Origin: Anarhynchus alexandrinus
Taxonomy: Eukaryota > Chordata > Aves > Charadriiformes > Charadriidae
Reading direction: 5' to 3'
DNA length: 64,000 bases
NCBI GenBank assembly: GCA_008711295.1
Contig: VUYV01000227.1
Coordinates: 285,567 to 349,566 of the forward strand
Below, one piece after another: positions 38,413 to 52,637 of this stretch; the stretch's first letter is position 1, and each line of letters starts with the position of its first letter. The position numbers and the translations under genes are program-made. The notes under the pieces were generated by a model. The model did no database searches. It was not told the DNA's origin and saw only the letters and a list, made by a program, of their open reading frames with translations.

Positions 38413-40502
38413 CTAGTCCAAATCTAGTCTAAGTCTTGCAGTTTGACTAGTCTCAACTTTGAGATGTTTATGCTTTTCTGTCACTGTGGGGAAGCATTAT
38501 CTGCTGGAGACCACATTCTCATCCCAAGCTTGTAGGCTTAACAGCTAAAATCCCTTCCTCCCTCCCCTTGCCACATGTCTTGGCTTTTTTCCTTCCTAGT
38601 TAAGTGTATTCAAATATGCAGATGCTTCAATGAATTCAAGAGTGGATATTTCAGTGGTGACTTCACATGCTCCTTCTAAATTTGACTATTAAGCCATTTT
38701 CTTTCTGTAACTGTCTTTTAAATAAAACAGAGCTGGATTGTTGGACACTTCTTTTTATCTGTATTGCTTTTAAGGCCTCATTTAATATGTAGACTCCAGA
38801 CAGCAATTGTCAGACATATGTTTTACCTCTCTGGAAAGACACCAATTTGACAGCAGAGGACTGGGCAACTTCCTAAGTTGGAAGCAGCCTGATTCACAGA
38901 GTGGAATAACTGCTGCTATTTCAGATCAGATTAGCTCTAAAGACCATCTGAAGACAAACCTTGCCTCTGGGAGGCACTTGCACATGGTGACTTGGTTGTG
39001 GGGAACCTCCAGGCATGGTCATGTTCCACAGTTTCTCCCGGGGAGCACATGGTGGTCCCAGGACAATGTCTGAAGGTCCCGCCTGCAGGGCTCAAGCCTT
39101 CGCAGGAAACATTTTCATATTATCTAAGGAGAGAAGTTTATGCAGAGGCTGTAGGAGCCTGCTCGTTTGGCAGGCACAGAGAGATAATAAGACACTCGCT
39201 AATGAGGGGAAGCTACGGAGAAACCTTCAATGGGTATGGACTCTTTACAGTGACCATGGAGTTTACCTTCCCAAATCAAGAGTATCAGCCTCCAGAACAA
39301 TGAAAGAGCAAACAGGACTTGAAGATGCACAAGAGTTTAAAAAAAATTGAGCGCACTCCAGGATCTGAAATGTAAGCAGGAGAAAAATTTGATGCTGGAG
39401 CTGTAAGAAGGAGTAAAGGTTGCCCACATGAAGGAAGAGACTGGCATGGTGGAAGAAATACACAGCAGAATTGCCAGATGTGTATCAGGAGCATTTGTTT
39501 CTTTAAGGCTCAAGCAGCTTGAGGCTGGCAAGCCCTGATAACCACTTGTGAGCTGGCTGATAAATGGGTCAGATGCGTTCTGTCACGCTTGGCTGGGGAT
39601 GCTGGCCATGAAACAGAGGGGGATTTGTGTGGAGTAGAAGGTCCATGTAGCCCATGCTGTTTGTGTCACTGCTTTGTGAGTCATTGCTGGAGATAAGAAA
39701 TAGGACCTTGAAGAAGAGCCTGGAAAAGACTGTGCAGTGGAAAAAAATCCATCTATGCCTGCTGCGATGGGATGTGCTTCAAACTTCCTTTACATTATGA
39801 CCTGAGCCACTGAAATGCATGTCAAAGAGTGATAGCAGGGTACCAACATAATGATCATATCTACTTAATTATAACAGAAATATTACAGATGCTTTCCAAT
39901 TACCTTAAAACTACAGCAGCAGCAACAAAACCTAGTTTTTATCTGTTAGCTTAGTGTGGGGAGAAGGGTGCACATATTGAAGAATTTGTTTTGGGGATAA
40001 AAGAAACAGGTGAAGGAGACTGCCTGAGCTTGTCATGGTACATTAGAAGCTCTGAGGTCAGGGGAAGTTGGTCAATCCATCCAGAAAGGTTTGTTGCCTT
40101 GTCACAGATCATAAATGTTGACCTAATCCAGTTCAATTGAGTCCCAGTGATCCCAGTGCAGGGCAGGTAAATCCAGGCTCTGTAACTAATACAATTAAAA
40201 TGGTTTTGTTAGCTCTGTGTAGCCCAACACCTGAAAAGGCCTGCCTGAAATTCCGCTTTTATTTTCCATACCTGTAAAAAAGGAGGTAATATTAAAAGCA
40301 GACCAGAACCAAGGACTGCTCACTCCTGTATAGGTGCTCCACAGTGCAGGGCATGGGTTGTGGTTATTCTTTTTCTCCATGAATTGTTCCCCATCTTTCT
40401 CTCTCCCAAAGACAATCACACCTCCACGCTTTCTGCAGTATTGCTTGCTGATGTGTATGATTTCTCTTATGAGAAATGTGAGTTTTAATACCTTCAGGAT
40501 TG

Positions 40503-41258
40503 TGACCCCTGCACATGGGTCACAACAACCCCATGCAGCGCTACAGGATTGGGGCGGAGTGGCTCAAAAGCTGCCCGGCAGAAAAGGACCTGGGGGTGTT
40601 GGTGGACAGCTGGCTGAATATGAGCCAGCAGTGCGCCCAGGTGGCCAAGAAGGCCAACGGCATCCTGGTCTGTATCAGGAATAGTGTGGTGAGCAGGACT
40701 AGGGAAGTGATCATCCCCCTGTACTCGGCGCTGGTGAGGCCCCATGTCGAGTACTGTGTTTAGTTTTGGGCCCCTCACTACAAGAAGGACATTGAGGTGT
40801 TGGAAAGTGTCCAGAGAAGGGCAACGAAGCTGGTGAGGGGTCTGGAGGACAAGTCTTATGAGGAACGACTGAGGGAACTGGGGTTGTTTAGCCTGGAGAA
40901 GAGGAGGCTGAGGGGAGACCTTATCACTCTCTACAACTATCTGAAAGGAGGTTGTAGAGAGGTGGGGGCTGACCTCTTCTCCCTGGTGAAGTGATAGGAC
41001 AAGAAGTAATGGGTTCAAGTTATGCCAGACGATGTTTAGATTGGATATTAGGAAAATTTTTTCACTGAAAGGGTTATTAAACATTGGAATAGGCTGTCCA
41101 GGGAGGGGGTGGATTCACCATCCCTGGAGGTGTTTAAAAAAGGGGTAGATGTGGTACTTGGGGACACGGTTTAGAAGTGGTTTTGTCAGGGTAGGTTAAT
41201 GGTTGGACTTGATGATCTTAAAGGTCCCTTCCAACTTCAGCAATTCTATGATTCTATT
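40503..41258 (+). mobile_element. CR1 LINE 3' fragment of a different subfamily, with RT remnant
   Basis: The sense copy retains the end of the reverse-transcriptase frame ([49 protein letters not shown]) and then a stop, followed by a 3' UTR ending CAATTCTATGATTCTATTC. The blocks GAAGAGGAGGCTGAGGGGAG and GGACTTGATGATCTTAAAGG mark a subfamily distinct from the 24697 element. It is 5' truncated and non-functional. Confidence 0.92.
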
Positions 41259-41259
41259 C

Positions 41260-44200
41260 TAAGGCTGAAGGGGAGAGTACACCAAGCTCTCCTGGTTCTC
41301 AGCAGATGTCCCAGCTGCTCCGCAGCTCCCCAGCATTTGAAAATAAACTGTGATGGTGCGGGGAGAGGGGTTCACTCCCTGTATTACAGTCCTGCACCGC
41401 AGTCAGGCTACAGGACATGAGCAGTTGTAAGAGTGGTGGTGTTGCTTCCTACATTTGATGTAAAGTGTTCCTGGGAGGGCAGATGGGGAAGGCAGAGCAT
41501 CCTCTTCTATTCAATCCATAGACCTGGTGGCAACACAAATTCTTTACAGCTTCATGAATACCTCCTACAGGAGGGGAAGTGTGTGTCTCTCTCTACGTGA
41601 CTCTGCTACGAGCAGGCTTAGAGTGTGTCATATATCCCTAGGTGGTTACCAAAAATATATCAATATGCTGAAGAGACTGTGTGTGGAGGAAAGCATAAAG
41701 GGAATGGGTAGGAAGAATTGATCTATTAAACATCTGCAATGAATGCATGCAGATTGGCAAGCAGTAGAAACAAAGGAATTATAAAAATCCACAGAAATCT
41801 GAAGGATTCAAGCGTCAAGGCAAAAAAAAAAAAAAAGAATGGATATCAATGCTACTATTTAATTCAGAAGAAGATTTTATTAAGAAAAATGAAATTTCTG
41901 ATTACTATAACAAAATATTTTCCTAATGATCCGATCCCTTAGGGAAGTAGAATTAAAAAAAAAAAAAAATCGAACATCTGAAACTGGACTTCCCAAAGCG
42001 CTCTAGAAACACAGTGTTGTATGTAAATGAGCAGCCTTCTGTTGGATTGGGAATGGAATAGCCTGGTAGATTCTCCCCCACTTCTCAGGTTTACTATGCT
42101 GGATAATTCACAGTGGAGGCAGATAAATCTGTCCCAATGATTGCAAAAGCCTGCCTCTGTTCCTCAGTAGCCCAAACCAGGCAGGTGTGGGCCAAGCTCC
42201 TGACCACTTTGCCACCGCCTGGTATTGTAAGGGAAAAAGAACGCAAGCTGTTTCCATTTAATGGAGATCCATACCCATGTCGCAGTGCTGTGGTACCCTC
42301 CACACAACCAGAATGCAATTCACTGACCCAGAGCAAGCCTGAATCCATCAACTTGGCATTAGAAGGATGGATCCTCTGTAAGGAAAACCTCTGGAGCTGC
42401 AGAGTTGCTGTACAAACCTCCTCCTCCCTCGAACATCTGCTTGCTATTTGTCTGGAGCGTGGGCTAGATTCCTTAGTCCATGGCAATCCCCAGCAGTTTG
42501 TAATGGGCCCTAAATAATCCTTAACTTATCGCAACAGCTGTTGGAAGGCGGCCCAGGAGGGCGGTTGAGATGATAGCTTGACTGAAGGCAGGAGATGCTT
42601 CTCATAGCAGCTTTGACGGAGAGGAGAATCAGAGCCACCGAGTAACATCACTAAGCTTCGAATTATCCCAGCGTTCCTGCTTTTGTGAGGCATATTCATT
42701 GGAGATCTGGAAACTGTCAGCTTGTTCCAGCTTTGTAGTACCCTCAGGGAGGAAGCAAATACTCTGCTGACTATGAAGATGTGCAGCTATGACTGCAGTA
42801 ATTCAATAGTAACAGTGAGTCAGGGCAAACAGACCTACCGCTACAGAGAGGACACCAGAATGGAGAGACTTTTAATCGGCAGATGTGCACTGCTTAGCAT
42901 TAGTGAAGACAATGAAATTTCACATTCGTGAGCATTAACGCAGACTTGATCTGATCTTCAGTATGTCTGTGCCTTAAATTTCCTCTAGAACACAGCTGGG
43001 TGTTAATCCCCTTTTCATGTTATACCCCTCTCTGGCAACGAATACACTTGTCAATTAAAATATGTTCTTTGAAGTTATTTCAAGCTTTCCAGAGTAAAGA
43101 ACTGTGAAGTCTCACTATGACCCAGGATTAATTAAGAAGGGCCAAATTTGATCTCATTTATGGGAGTGTAAATGTGTTGTAACTCTATTCCCAGCCTAGC
43201 GAGAGAAGACATTTACTCGTGGTTGTTAATTTTTTTTTTTATCATCTTTGGCCAGGAAAGGAGGAGGCAGTTTTATCCTGCAGCTGGTACTCTGTGGACT
43301 CCATCTTCCCATGAATTTCAGCGTTGCACAGCTACAAATACTTTCTTTTAAATAACCCCACCTCTCAGACAAGTTATCCAGATGACCACAACATGTAATC
43401 TGCTGAAATATTTACAACAAAATGAAAATTTATCTTGTTTAAACACTATCTTTTGAAGTGTTTAATCTCTAGGCATTTCTGGACTGCATCTGCACTAAAA
43501 ATCTTTCCACTGATTGGTGTGAGTGAGATGAACACAGAGTTGAAAATCACATGTCCTCATGTTCTGATTTGTGCTTTTATTACATATGCCATGCCAAAAC
43601 GGGATGCAATCAGTTGTTCATATCTGGTAACTATGTGATTTATGATGAGATATCATTTAAAATGACCATGACTATATGTTGTGTCTCCTGGAGAAGAAAG
43701 CAGAATGGAATATTCGAAGTGGTTCTGTAACTGCATGAAAACTCTCACGGCGGACTGGAGACAGTCATGGACAAGCCCAGTTCAGCATCAGATGTATCCG
43801 CCTCCGCCACATGAATTAAAGACACAATTCCTCAGATGCAAGCCAGCCGCTGAAAAGATCCACGGTCATTTCCAGTTAAGTAGTGATGGCAACCAGATCC
43901 TCCACGCTTGGCTACGCGTGGGGTTTGCATGTGGAAAGCATGCTGCATACGCAAAACCTAAATGTGGCACGGAAATTTTGCATGAGCAGATTTGTGGGAG
44001 CAACTGAAGTCACCCCTTGACAAGCTCGCTAGCGTGCTACTGAGAAGACCTGGAGAGCATTTGAAGAAAAGAAGGATGTAAGAGAGGTCGCCCTCTAAAC
44101 TGGTAAAAAGAGAGGACAACAAAGGTCAGTCTGATGATCAAACTAGTTTCATTCTGTATCTGAGATGTCTTCAGTCATCAGAAAGGGCTGGGAAGGATCT

Positions 44201-45974
44201 GTCCAGGAGCAGGGCAGAGCAAAGCCATACAGTGGTGATGGCAAATACAAATGGAAAGCTGTTGCCTACCATTCCCGTCTGACAGATTTTTACATAATTT
44301 TACAGAAGTAAATAAACACAGGAAAGGGAAAGTGGTAAAAAAGGGTCGATAGTATTTCACAGTAGAAGTTCAATAGTACAGCACTGCTCTTTCAACAATA
44401 TAGAAAGAAAACCACTGAAAAAAGAAATCACCAGCTGAGTGTTTGGACATATTCCTTGACTATTTCATTAATCCACCCTCGTTTATTTTTAGCTTGATGG
44501 TGTGATCCACAGCAGTTGATTAAATTGTAGAGAGTGGTAATTTGTTCAGCTAATGTGAAGTAAATGAAAGATAAGCAGAGATGTTACATGAGTCTTGCAA
44601 AATTTAATATAATAATCCCTAACTCTGTGTGCCTTCTTCAAAACATTAACTAAGTATCATCACAATTCCGTATTGAACTACCACCAGGTATTATTGCCAA
44701 GACATGGAAATGAATAGAAGGATTAGAGGATTGGTGATCTCCTAGGGAATATATTTGAAAAACAAAGTACATCAAGCACCCTCATTCACCTTTGCATTAG
44801 TCCTGTGTTTATGCAATTAAATTTTGCTGCTTTAGGAAGGTTGTGAACGTAAATAATTTCATTTGGTATTCACGTTGCTTTCATCATTGTATTTCACTGC
44901 AATGAAACAGTAAGTTAAAAAATCCAAACATGTACAAGAAAAAATAAAAACAATAAACTTTTTTGCTATCTAGTTCTTTGATTATTTTAATGCTGTTTAC
45001 TGATAGAGTCATGTAGCATTCATTCCACCTGTGTAAATGGAAACAGGACCTAGCTCCCTGTTATAGGATGTTTGTGTATATTATTTTTTAAGTGGAAGCT
45101 GGTGGAAGAAAAATCAGTCCACTGGGTTACTTCAGTTTTATTTCCAATGGGTTTCAGTGCTTTAAAGTGCTTCTAAAATTATATTAACTGAAACTCAAGT
45201 AGAACCCTGTTGAGTACACTCATGGTGCGGCAGCGACAATCGTGAGGCTGAGAGAACTGTTTCACAGACATACTCAGCCTTGGTGTCTCTAGTGCCCGGG
45301 TAACGTTCTCCCTCTCTCTCTCCCCACATGGTTTCTTCTCTTCACTAATTTTTCTGATTGTATTTTATTTTATTACAAGGGAGAAGGGGAGGGAAAACAC
45401 AGCAGCTGACTCTCACAGAGCGGCAACGTGGTGAGACAAATCTCAGAGGTGGTGAAGGCTCAAAGGCAGTTCGGCGCTTGCTGGGAAGCCTGTGTCTTTT
45501 AGCCTCCTGCTCTCTATTATTTCTTGATGAACACTCATCAGTACTGCCTTTGGGAAAAGAAAAGAAGAAGGAAGGGGAAACAAAGGTCTGATCTTTGTGA
45601 TGTCCATGGGGCTGGCTCACTGTACGGTATCTTAAATAGCAAGACCTGTGGTAGTGGAAACGCAATAACTTCTTGGTGTCACTTCTTCACATAAAGAAGC
45701 AATTCACTATCATCACCGGTCGTTTGCAAAGTAACGCCCCCTCTTCTGAGACCCAAGATCTGCTTCTCGGTCCTTCTTAAGGCCTGCCTCTATTCTTTCC
45801 CTACAGCAGGTGTATGTCATCACTTCTTCCTAAAGAAGGTCTTATTCATATCCTTTCCCTGACCCTACACTCGCTGTGTGCTTTTATATATTCTTTTGTT
45901 ACCTGACTTGGCTTGTCCGCCAGAGCTTTGAGGAAGGGTTTCAAAGACACGGGCTTCCAGGTAGGTGGCCTGTT
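41260..45974. other. Gene-free stretch
   Basis: Only poly-A runs (41.8-42.0 kb), a poly-T run at 43231-43241 and a CTCTCTCT tract near 45311-45322 stand out. The longest frame (42113-42517, plus) has no splice-site context and no recognisable domain. Confidence 0.6.
41821..41970. repeat. Two poly-A runs
   Basis: A runs of about 14-15 residues occur at 41822-41836 and 41955-41968. No retrogene or SINE body is recognisable upstream of either. Confidence 0.75.
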
Positions 45975-46030
45975 GCGCTCTACCACTACCCTGATGCTTG
46001 ACCTTGGGCAAGTCAATAACAAAAGGCTAC
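45975..46030 (+). mobile_element. Short MIR-like core fragment
   Basis: CTCTACCACTACCCTGATGC followed by TTGACCTTGGGCAAGTCAAT matches the MIR core segment TGTGACCTTGGGCAAGTCAC. Only about 55 bp are recognisable. Confidence 0.5.
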
Positions 46031-49000
46031 CGCTAAAAAGCTGTGTTTGCCAATATTTAATAGCGCATGTTATATAAATGCCACTATAACTGCTTCTTGC
46101 TAGCATGGCAATAGTCTGTTTAAAGTATATCCAAGCAGTAATAATGAAGTGGACAATAATTTCCCCAAGTTTGAAGAATAGCACATAAAGAACAGGAAAA
46201 AGGAAAAAAAAAAAAGTTAGGGAAAGAATCGAGACAGGGGTCAGGAATTAGTCTTAAAAAGTTGCAACAGAGGTTAAATGGTTCCTTCACTAAAATATGA
46301 AGGGCAACCTCCAAGAATTTTGGAAACAGTAAGTCAAGCCATAAGTTTTGATTTGGAAATATGATAACTGAGAGACTTCAAATGTCAAACTACCCTGCAG
46401 AGTACTAAAACACAGCCAACAAAGTGAAGAGCTAGAAAGCACTGTGCTCAGGAAATGTGGGCTTTTTTTTAGTGTAGCAAAATCCCAAGATGTGAGACTG
46501 CAAAATATCTCCTTAGCAGCTGGATCTCCACTGAGGATTCTCTAAAACTGGCCACAAGACATCAAGCTTTGTGAGATGCTGAGGCTCTCTCCAGTTCCCA
46601 TCCATCTGAGATACTGTTTCCCTGGCCACAGAATGTGATCTGAGCATTGGCCTCAGTGGAACTCAGATTTCCAAAGCAAAAAGGAGGGGAAATGTTGAAA
46701 TAGAAAAGAGTTGGGAAACAAATTCACTTGTAAACTCCAGGCACAGATCTGATCACTCACAGAATCAGGCAGGGCTCCTTTGGAGAAAAAGGACAGCATC
46801 CTGGCAAAACAAACTCTGCGGGGTTTGCAAAGCTTTTGTTCTGTTACATACAACTTAATTGTTGGGTTCTTCTCTAACTTGCCTCTCTGAGTCACTTGTT
46901 TTTAATTAAGTCTCTAATTGCCACATTTTCTTGGATCTTGCTATTGTGTCGCTGAAAGCACCATCTATGTTCAGAGTTTACTTCCTACTGTTCTTATCCC
47001 GAAGAAAAAGCCGTTCTGTGGATGTGTCCAACTCCACCTCTTTCTGCTTTGATTAGGGGAACTGACTGTTGAGTGTGAACTGAGCACAACCCATTTTGGC
47101 TCCTTTTGTCATTATGTATCACCCTTTCTAAAGGTATGTCTTGGCCAGATCCCAGCCTCCTAGGGTTCAATATACCATCAGTGCAGACATCTATAGCAAT
47201 CTTGAATGACAGAAAGATATGGAAAAGCAGAGGTTTTATTTGACAAAAGAGCCAGGTGCATTGGAGCTAATTCCCTGCTAGTAGACTACCATATTTCATG
47301 GTTTCTGCCAAGGAGAGGTAGTTTTCATTCCCCTTGGGAGCTAAGTGGAAGCTTTACCGTCAAACGCTGGAAAAACAATGCACTGAACCCACCAAAGATG
47401 TGCACTTCGGGAGCAATCCTGCCTCCTTTCCTGCTACCCTGCAGCAGCTCAGAGCTGCGCATCCTCCCCTGGAGAACGACTGTCCATTGCTACCACCCCA
47501 TGCAACCTTATCACAACATCCCAGCCCTTAACACTGCAGACCATCCTGGGCCTTGGGTTGCTGTCTAACAGGACAAAGATCAGCTCTGAAAGGGAAAAAC
47601 AAACATTAAAAAAACATGCTGGAAAAAAACCAAACAACAGAATTCGTGATTCGGTCTCTTCTGTGTACAGATGTAGGCTGGTTTGGATTTACAGACTGGC
47701 AAAACCAGCAGCAACGCATAGGTCAGGGGAGCGAACGTGATGTGAGGGAACACAGAAATAGGTTCACTGTTTTCCTCTGGCAGCACTTTGCAGCCACATC
47801 GCTGTAGAGTATGTGATCCTGTGGAGTAGAGAGCAGTAGTGATTTGGGTCCCTGGAGCCCAGGGCTGGGAAAGGACCTTTGTCTGGTCTATAGATAGATG
47901 GATGAAACACAGCACGGAAGAATCTAAAATACTGCAAAACACGCAAAGAAACTTAGCTGTGCTTAGACAAAGGACTTGAGGTTGCTTCCTTCTCACCTTC
48001 TCTCTCATGACTGCACGGAAAATAAAAACAGTCGTGGCTATAAATAGAGCCGCCGAGGAAGGAGGACAAATCCTGCATCATTCATGAACGCGAGTCTCAG
48101 ACGTTCTGCCAGAGCATAACTTAAACATTTGCTTACATCAAAGTGGAGCACAATCAAAAACTGCGGGCTTCCCTCAAGGCTTTCATTCAAAAGAGAAATA
48201 GCGAAAGAAATGCACTCTACCTCTGTTACTAGATGCATTGTATAAATGAAAATTAGTGTAAACAGTCTGGAGATAACTAAATATTAAATGTGCACAATTT
48301 ATATAGCTTGAAGGAAAACAGTAATTGGTTAAACTCACGAGAGAGCTGAAACTCCACACTCTATTGTTTTATTCCTGAGCAAACGCAGAAAGAATTGGGT
48401 AAAAAAAGAGCTACGGCACCGTTCATAGGTCATCATTATCACCCTGAGTACCAGAAGGGACTGCCTTCATGTTTAGGCCCCTACAATCACAGGCAATTAT
48501 ATCAAACGTTAAGACCCACCTAGATTAAGGCACTCAGTTGATGCATCCGTCTTTCCCCCCAGGGACCAGCGTAGCCCACATCAGACGGAGCAAGCCCACC
48601 CCGACGATGCCTGACTTGGCAGGAAGGCTCCTAATGCAAACACTGAGTTATTCAGCAGCGCTGCCGAGCCCTTGCCCACACAGCATCCACTCACACACAC
48701 CAAACACAGGTCGTAAATCACTCCTCTAGACACTATAACAATACTAAAACCTTCAGTACCTATAACCACAAGAGGTAAAACCTACACTGGGCTACAGATA
48801 AAAACCAGGGCAGGCTAAGGGCATGGCCAGTGCTGTAAATCCCTTGTAAGGGTGGGGAATAAGGGGTCATTGTGAAAATGCCTCAATGGACCACCCCCCA
48901 TCGTTTTCAGAAAAGCTTTGTCATCCCAGCTAACATCACCCAGGGAAATTCTTTCCCAGCCCTGAAGCTGGGAGACTCTCGGTGTCCCCGGCACATCAGC

Positions 49001-50318
49001 CTGCTCTTCCAAAGATGCAATCTCCAATCATTCAGTTAATCCACTTAATGAGCGATGCGCTGCAAACTTAAGGATAGGATCTTCCAGAGAGCCCAGAGGA
49101 CTTGCTGTTCTCCCTGGGGTGCTCTGTCTATAGCTTTGCACAGATTTCGTGTCTGAAACCAAACCTTTTCCTATTTATTCTTCAAGGACAAATATGTATC
49201 TTACGCTAAGTTTGTACAGTGCTGAGCATGACCAAGCTTTGGTGCAACTGTAATGCATATTTTTCAGGTTTTTAGTAAAAATTCCCACTGAATTCCACAG
49301 GCAACCCTGCCACTAAATTGCTCCTTAGGACCTCCCGGTTCCTACCAAAATCTGAAGGAAGAAGAAAGGATGTTGAGGAACAGCAGATCCTACAGCATTT
49401 CACCAAATACTAGTAAGAATATTTCTAACGTGTAATACCCATCATGGATACGTCAGAGAATGTCTTAAAATTTCTGAGTGTACCTCATCAGGTGGGATTC
49501 AGATCCCCCAGTTTACACATCAAGAAGTTGTGTGTTTTCATTTGAGGTATGCTCAGACTCGAGACTCTGTTTAGAGTGGAACAAGAACTTTCAGCAAATG
49601 AATAATTTCATCACGAAACAGGCAGCTATAGTCAGACTTAGACAAGTTTTAAATGTTTATCATTAGAGGAGCTGAACTTTCGGGTATGATGGGTGAAGAT
49701 ACTGGCAGATCTGTTTCCTGAGTGATCTGGTTCCACCCTCTATCTTTCTGATATGAACTCAGTTGCGTGCAGCTCCTTGGATGCGCATTTTTGTTCTTTT
49801 CCAGATGAGGATTAAGCTGTCACTAAATTTGTCTGGGTTTTGTGAACTTTAAAGAACCATAAACATTCATCAGTTGAAAATATTTTTTCCAATGTTTGGT
49901 AAAAATTCCTGTCTCTAACCGTTTCTTTTTCACTCATAAACCTGCTTTCCCCCAAACAGCGTTCGGTCGACAACATGCGAGTGGCTCATATGAAAAATCT
50001 CTAAGGACCTTTTTAAACAAAAGCCAGTATAGCAAATATAGGGTAACAATCCTTATGGCTGTCGGTCTAGCCAACACTATCAGCTTCTTCAAAGGGACAG
50101 GATTCAGCCTTATCGTAAATCGTTCTTGCTGATGATCAGCCCATTGATGCTTGTGTTGCGCTATCAGGTCGCTGTGCAATCAGACACTCCTCGCTGTTTG
50201 CAAATCCTTGATGGACTTTGCCACTCTTCCCTGTTGAACTGGCTCAGTCAAGCAGGTTGTAACCACCAGAATTTGCCGTGATGGCAGAGATGGAAAGCAA
50301 TGCAATTTATAAGCTAGT

Positions 50319-50385
50319 AAAGTATAAGTTTATGTTTATGTTTAAGTTTAAGTTTAAGTATATAAGTATAAAAGTATAAGTAAGG
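50319..50385. repeat. Degenerate TTTAAG/TATAAG hexamer-type repeat
   Basis: AAGTATAAGTTTATGTTTAT, GTTTAAGTTTAAGTTTAAGT and ATATAAGTATAAAAGTATAA form an imperfect 6-8 bp tandem array of about 67 bp. Confidence 0.8.
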
Positions 50386-52377
50386 ACTGAAAATAACAAG
50401 TACTATAATGATCTCTGCATCATGTATAAGACCCAGAGAAATTAATTAGGTTGTCTGTCAAATAAGGAGTAATGCTTATTACTTCCAATACTTTTCTCTA
50501 CTGGATTTCCCCCTTTTTAATCTGTGTTTTTTATACCTACCTATACAGAAACATTATTTTTAATGTTAAAACAACTAGCCAGTAACCTCCAGCTAGTCCT
50601 ACTCAACAATTTAAAACTAAAAGAGAATCTAAATTCCTTGCATGTGTTAAATTGAAATATATCTGATTTATATTCTGGTGTTAAAGCAGCTCTCTCAAGG
50701 TTTCTAAGCTCCAGCATTGTTGTTTCCTGGGAAAGTATAATATGATAGTCTAGTTCCCCAGTGTAGGAATATTAAGGGTTTTCTTGCCTTTTAGAAATTT
50801 TATTAATGTCTCCTCATGAACCCTATAGCTCCATATAAAGCCACGTAAGTACCGGGGAAGGAAAGGTGGCTGCCCAATGGAAATGGAGATCTAAATTTAG
50901 AGTAACTCAGTACTGCAAATGAAGTTTGGGCAATTGGAAGGACAGGAATCGTGCAGGGAAAGAGAAATGAAAGAAATAAATTTTGAAGGATAAGGAAGCT
51001 GCAAAGTTGCACAGAGTTTTGCAGGTGAAGACAACAGGGCTGAACTTAATGGTGAGGAGGACTTCCCTACCTACTGATGAGAAGCAATTAAAAAAACCCA
51101 GCTAATATTTACGTGAAGCCCATTCTGCAAAGGCATGAGAGATGAGATGAAATAACAGGAGTGATAAAGAAATCCACAACTCAGTCTAATCAAGAGGCCA
51201 AGCATTATCCAAATAAAATCTATTTATCACCGATAGCTGAAGTAGCAATTGAATGTGATTACGGTGACACTGTCTTCTTCCCATCCCTGTCTCCCACCCT
51301 GCTGATACTTACACATAGCTCTGGTCCAGCCAGTGCAATTCATGCTATAATCAATGAGATTTGGCATTGTGTACAATTTTATAACTCCTGCTCATTTCAA
51401 CAGTTCTCCATTGTAAGTGGGAATAACATCTTTGCACCTCTGGGATACAATAGCTGAAACAATGCAGGTCCCAGGATGGTGCTAACCAACACTGATGAGC
51501 ATGCAAGGAAGCTATACCAGAAGTTACTACTCAGCTTAAAGGAAGTAAAATAAGAAAAAATAAATAAATCACACTACAAATTTTAGATTTCTGTAAATGA
51601 CAAGAAGGCAACTGCAAAAGGACTTGTTCTTTCTTCCTTATTGAAATCCCTCTGAGAGAGGGATTCTTCAAGATGCCTGCTTTAGATGCTAACTCTGCAT
51701 ACAGACTGTGCAGTATTTAGGGCAGTTCTGCATCCCTCTTTGGATGAAGTCCTGCGAGACCTATTCTTCAGCTGCAACAACTACCCAGTTTCCTGCTCCG
51801 CACCCGTGCTGAGCACTGAGGATGAAGAGAGAGTTCCCATCGATTCCCAAGCTGACAAACAGAGGAAATTAGATTTAGGAGTCCTGATCTATGTGCTTGT
51901 CATTTGGGGTTGATGTCTTGGCCAACGTAGTCAAGATTCACAACACAGAAGAGTGAACAGAGAGTATGACCTCAGAAAAGTTCCATAGTATGATTACTTT
52001 TCATTTTTCATTAGCCTAATTCAGAAGCAAAAATGCATCAAGGCAACAAAGATGCGCATTTAAAGCACATTTGAAGTCATTGTATGTCATTTCATGGAGC
52101 AGGAGGTAGATTGCACCAAAGTCAACATCATTAAGCAAACAACTTCCTAACTTCCTACTTTTGAAGAATTTTGCTCTTGCTCCTATCTTCTCTAATGAAT
52201 CTCTGCCTGAAGTTTAATCATGCCCTATTGCGATTACTCATTCTGTATCAGTAACACTCAAAGACTTAGACCATGTTTGTCCAAACCTATAATTTTATTT
52301 ATTTTTTCTTATCTTATCTGGCTCAAAAAACATGGAACTCAACACAAAGTGAGCCAATTACGTATTTTCTGTGCCAC

Positions 52378-52637
52378 ATTCAATTTTTATTCCTTATTAC
52401 AGATGTATTTTACAATGTGTGTAGTTATATACAAATAATAATCCAATTGGATCAATACCAAAAACATACTTTCCAGTTAACCATACCAATAATTCTCCTT
52501 TGTTTTTTCNATTCAATTTTCTTATTACAGATGTATTTTACAATGTGTGTAGTTATATACAAATAATAATCCAATTGGATCAATACCAAAAACATACTTT
52601 CCAGTTAACCATACCAATAATTCTCCTTTGTTTTTTT
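52378..52637. repeat. Direct duplication flanking a single N (probable contig overlap)
   Basis: From 52393 to about 52508 the sequence (starting CTTATTACAGATG, ending CTCCTTTG plus a T run) is repeated from 52521 to 52637, offset 128 bp. It appears identical except for T-run length, with a 5 nt difference at the left edge. A single N lies at 52510, exactly between the copies. That arrangement is typical of two contigs joined without merging their overlap. Confidence 0.92.

Larger units (their letters stand above)
34154..40502. other. Gene-free stretch
   Basis: No coding exon or RNA gene is recognised. It holds an (AAAC)n tract, T-rich runs at 36820-36850, a GAAT-type tetramer run near 37698 and a MIR-like piece at 38275. 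Open frames here are below 120 codons with no homology I recognise. Confidence 0.6.
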
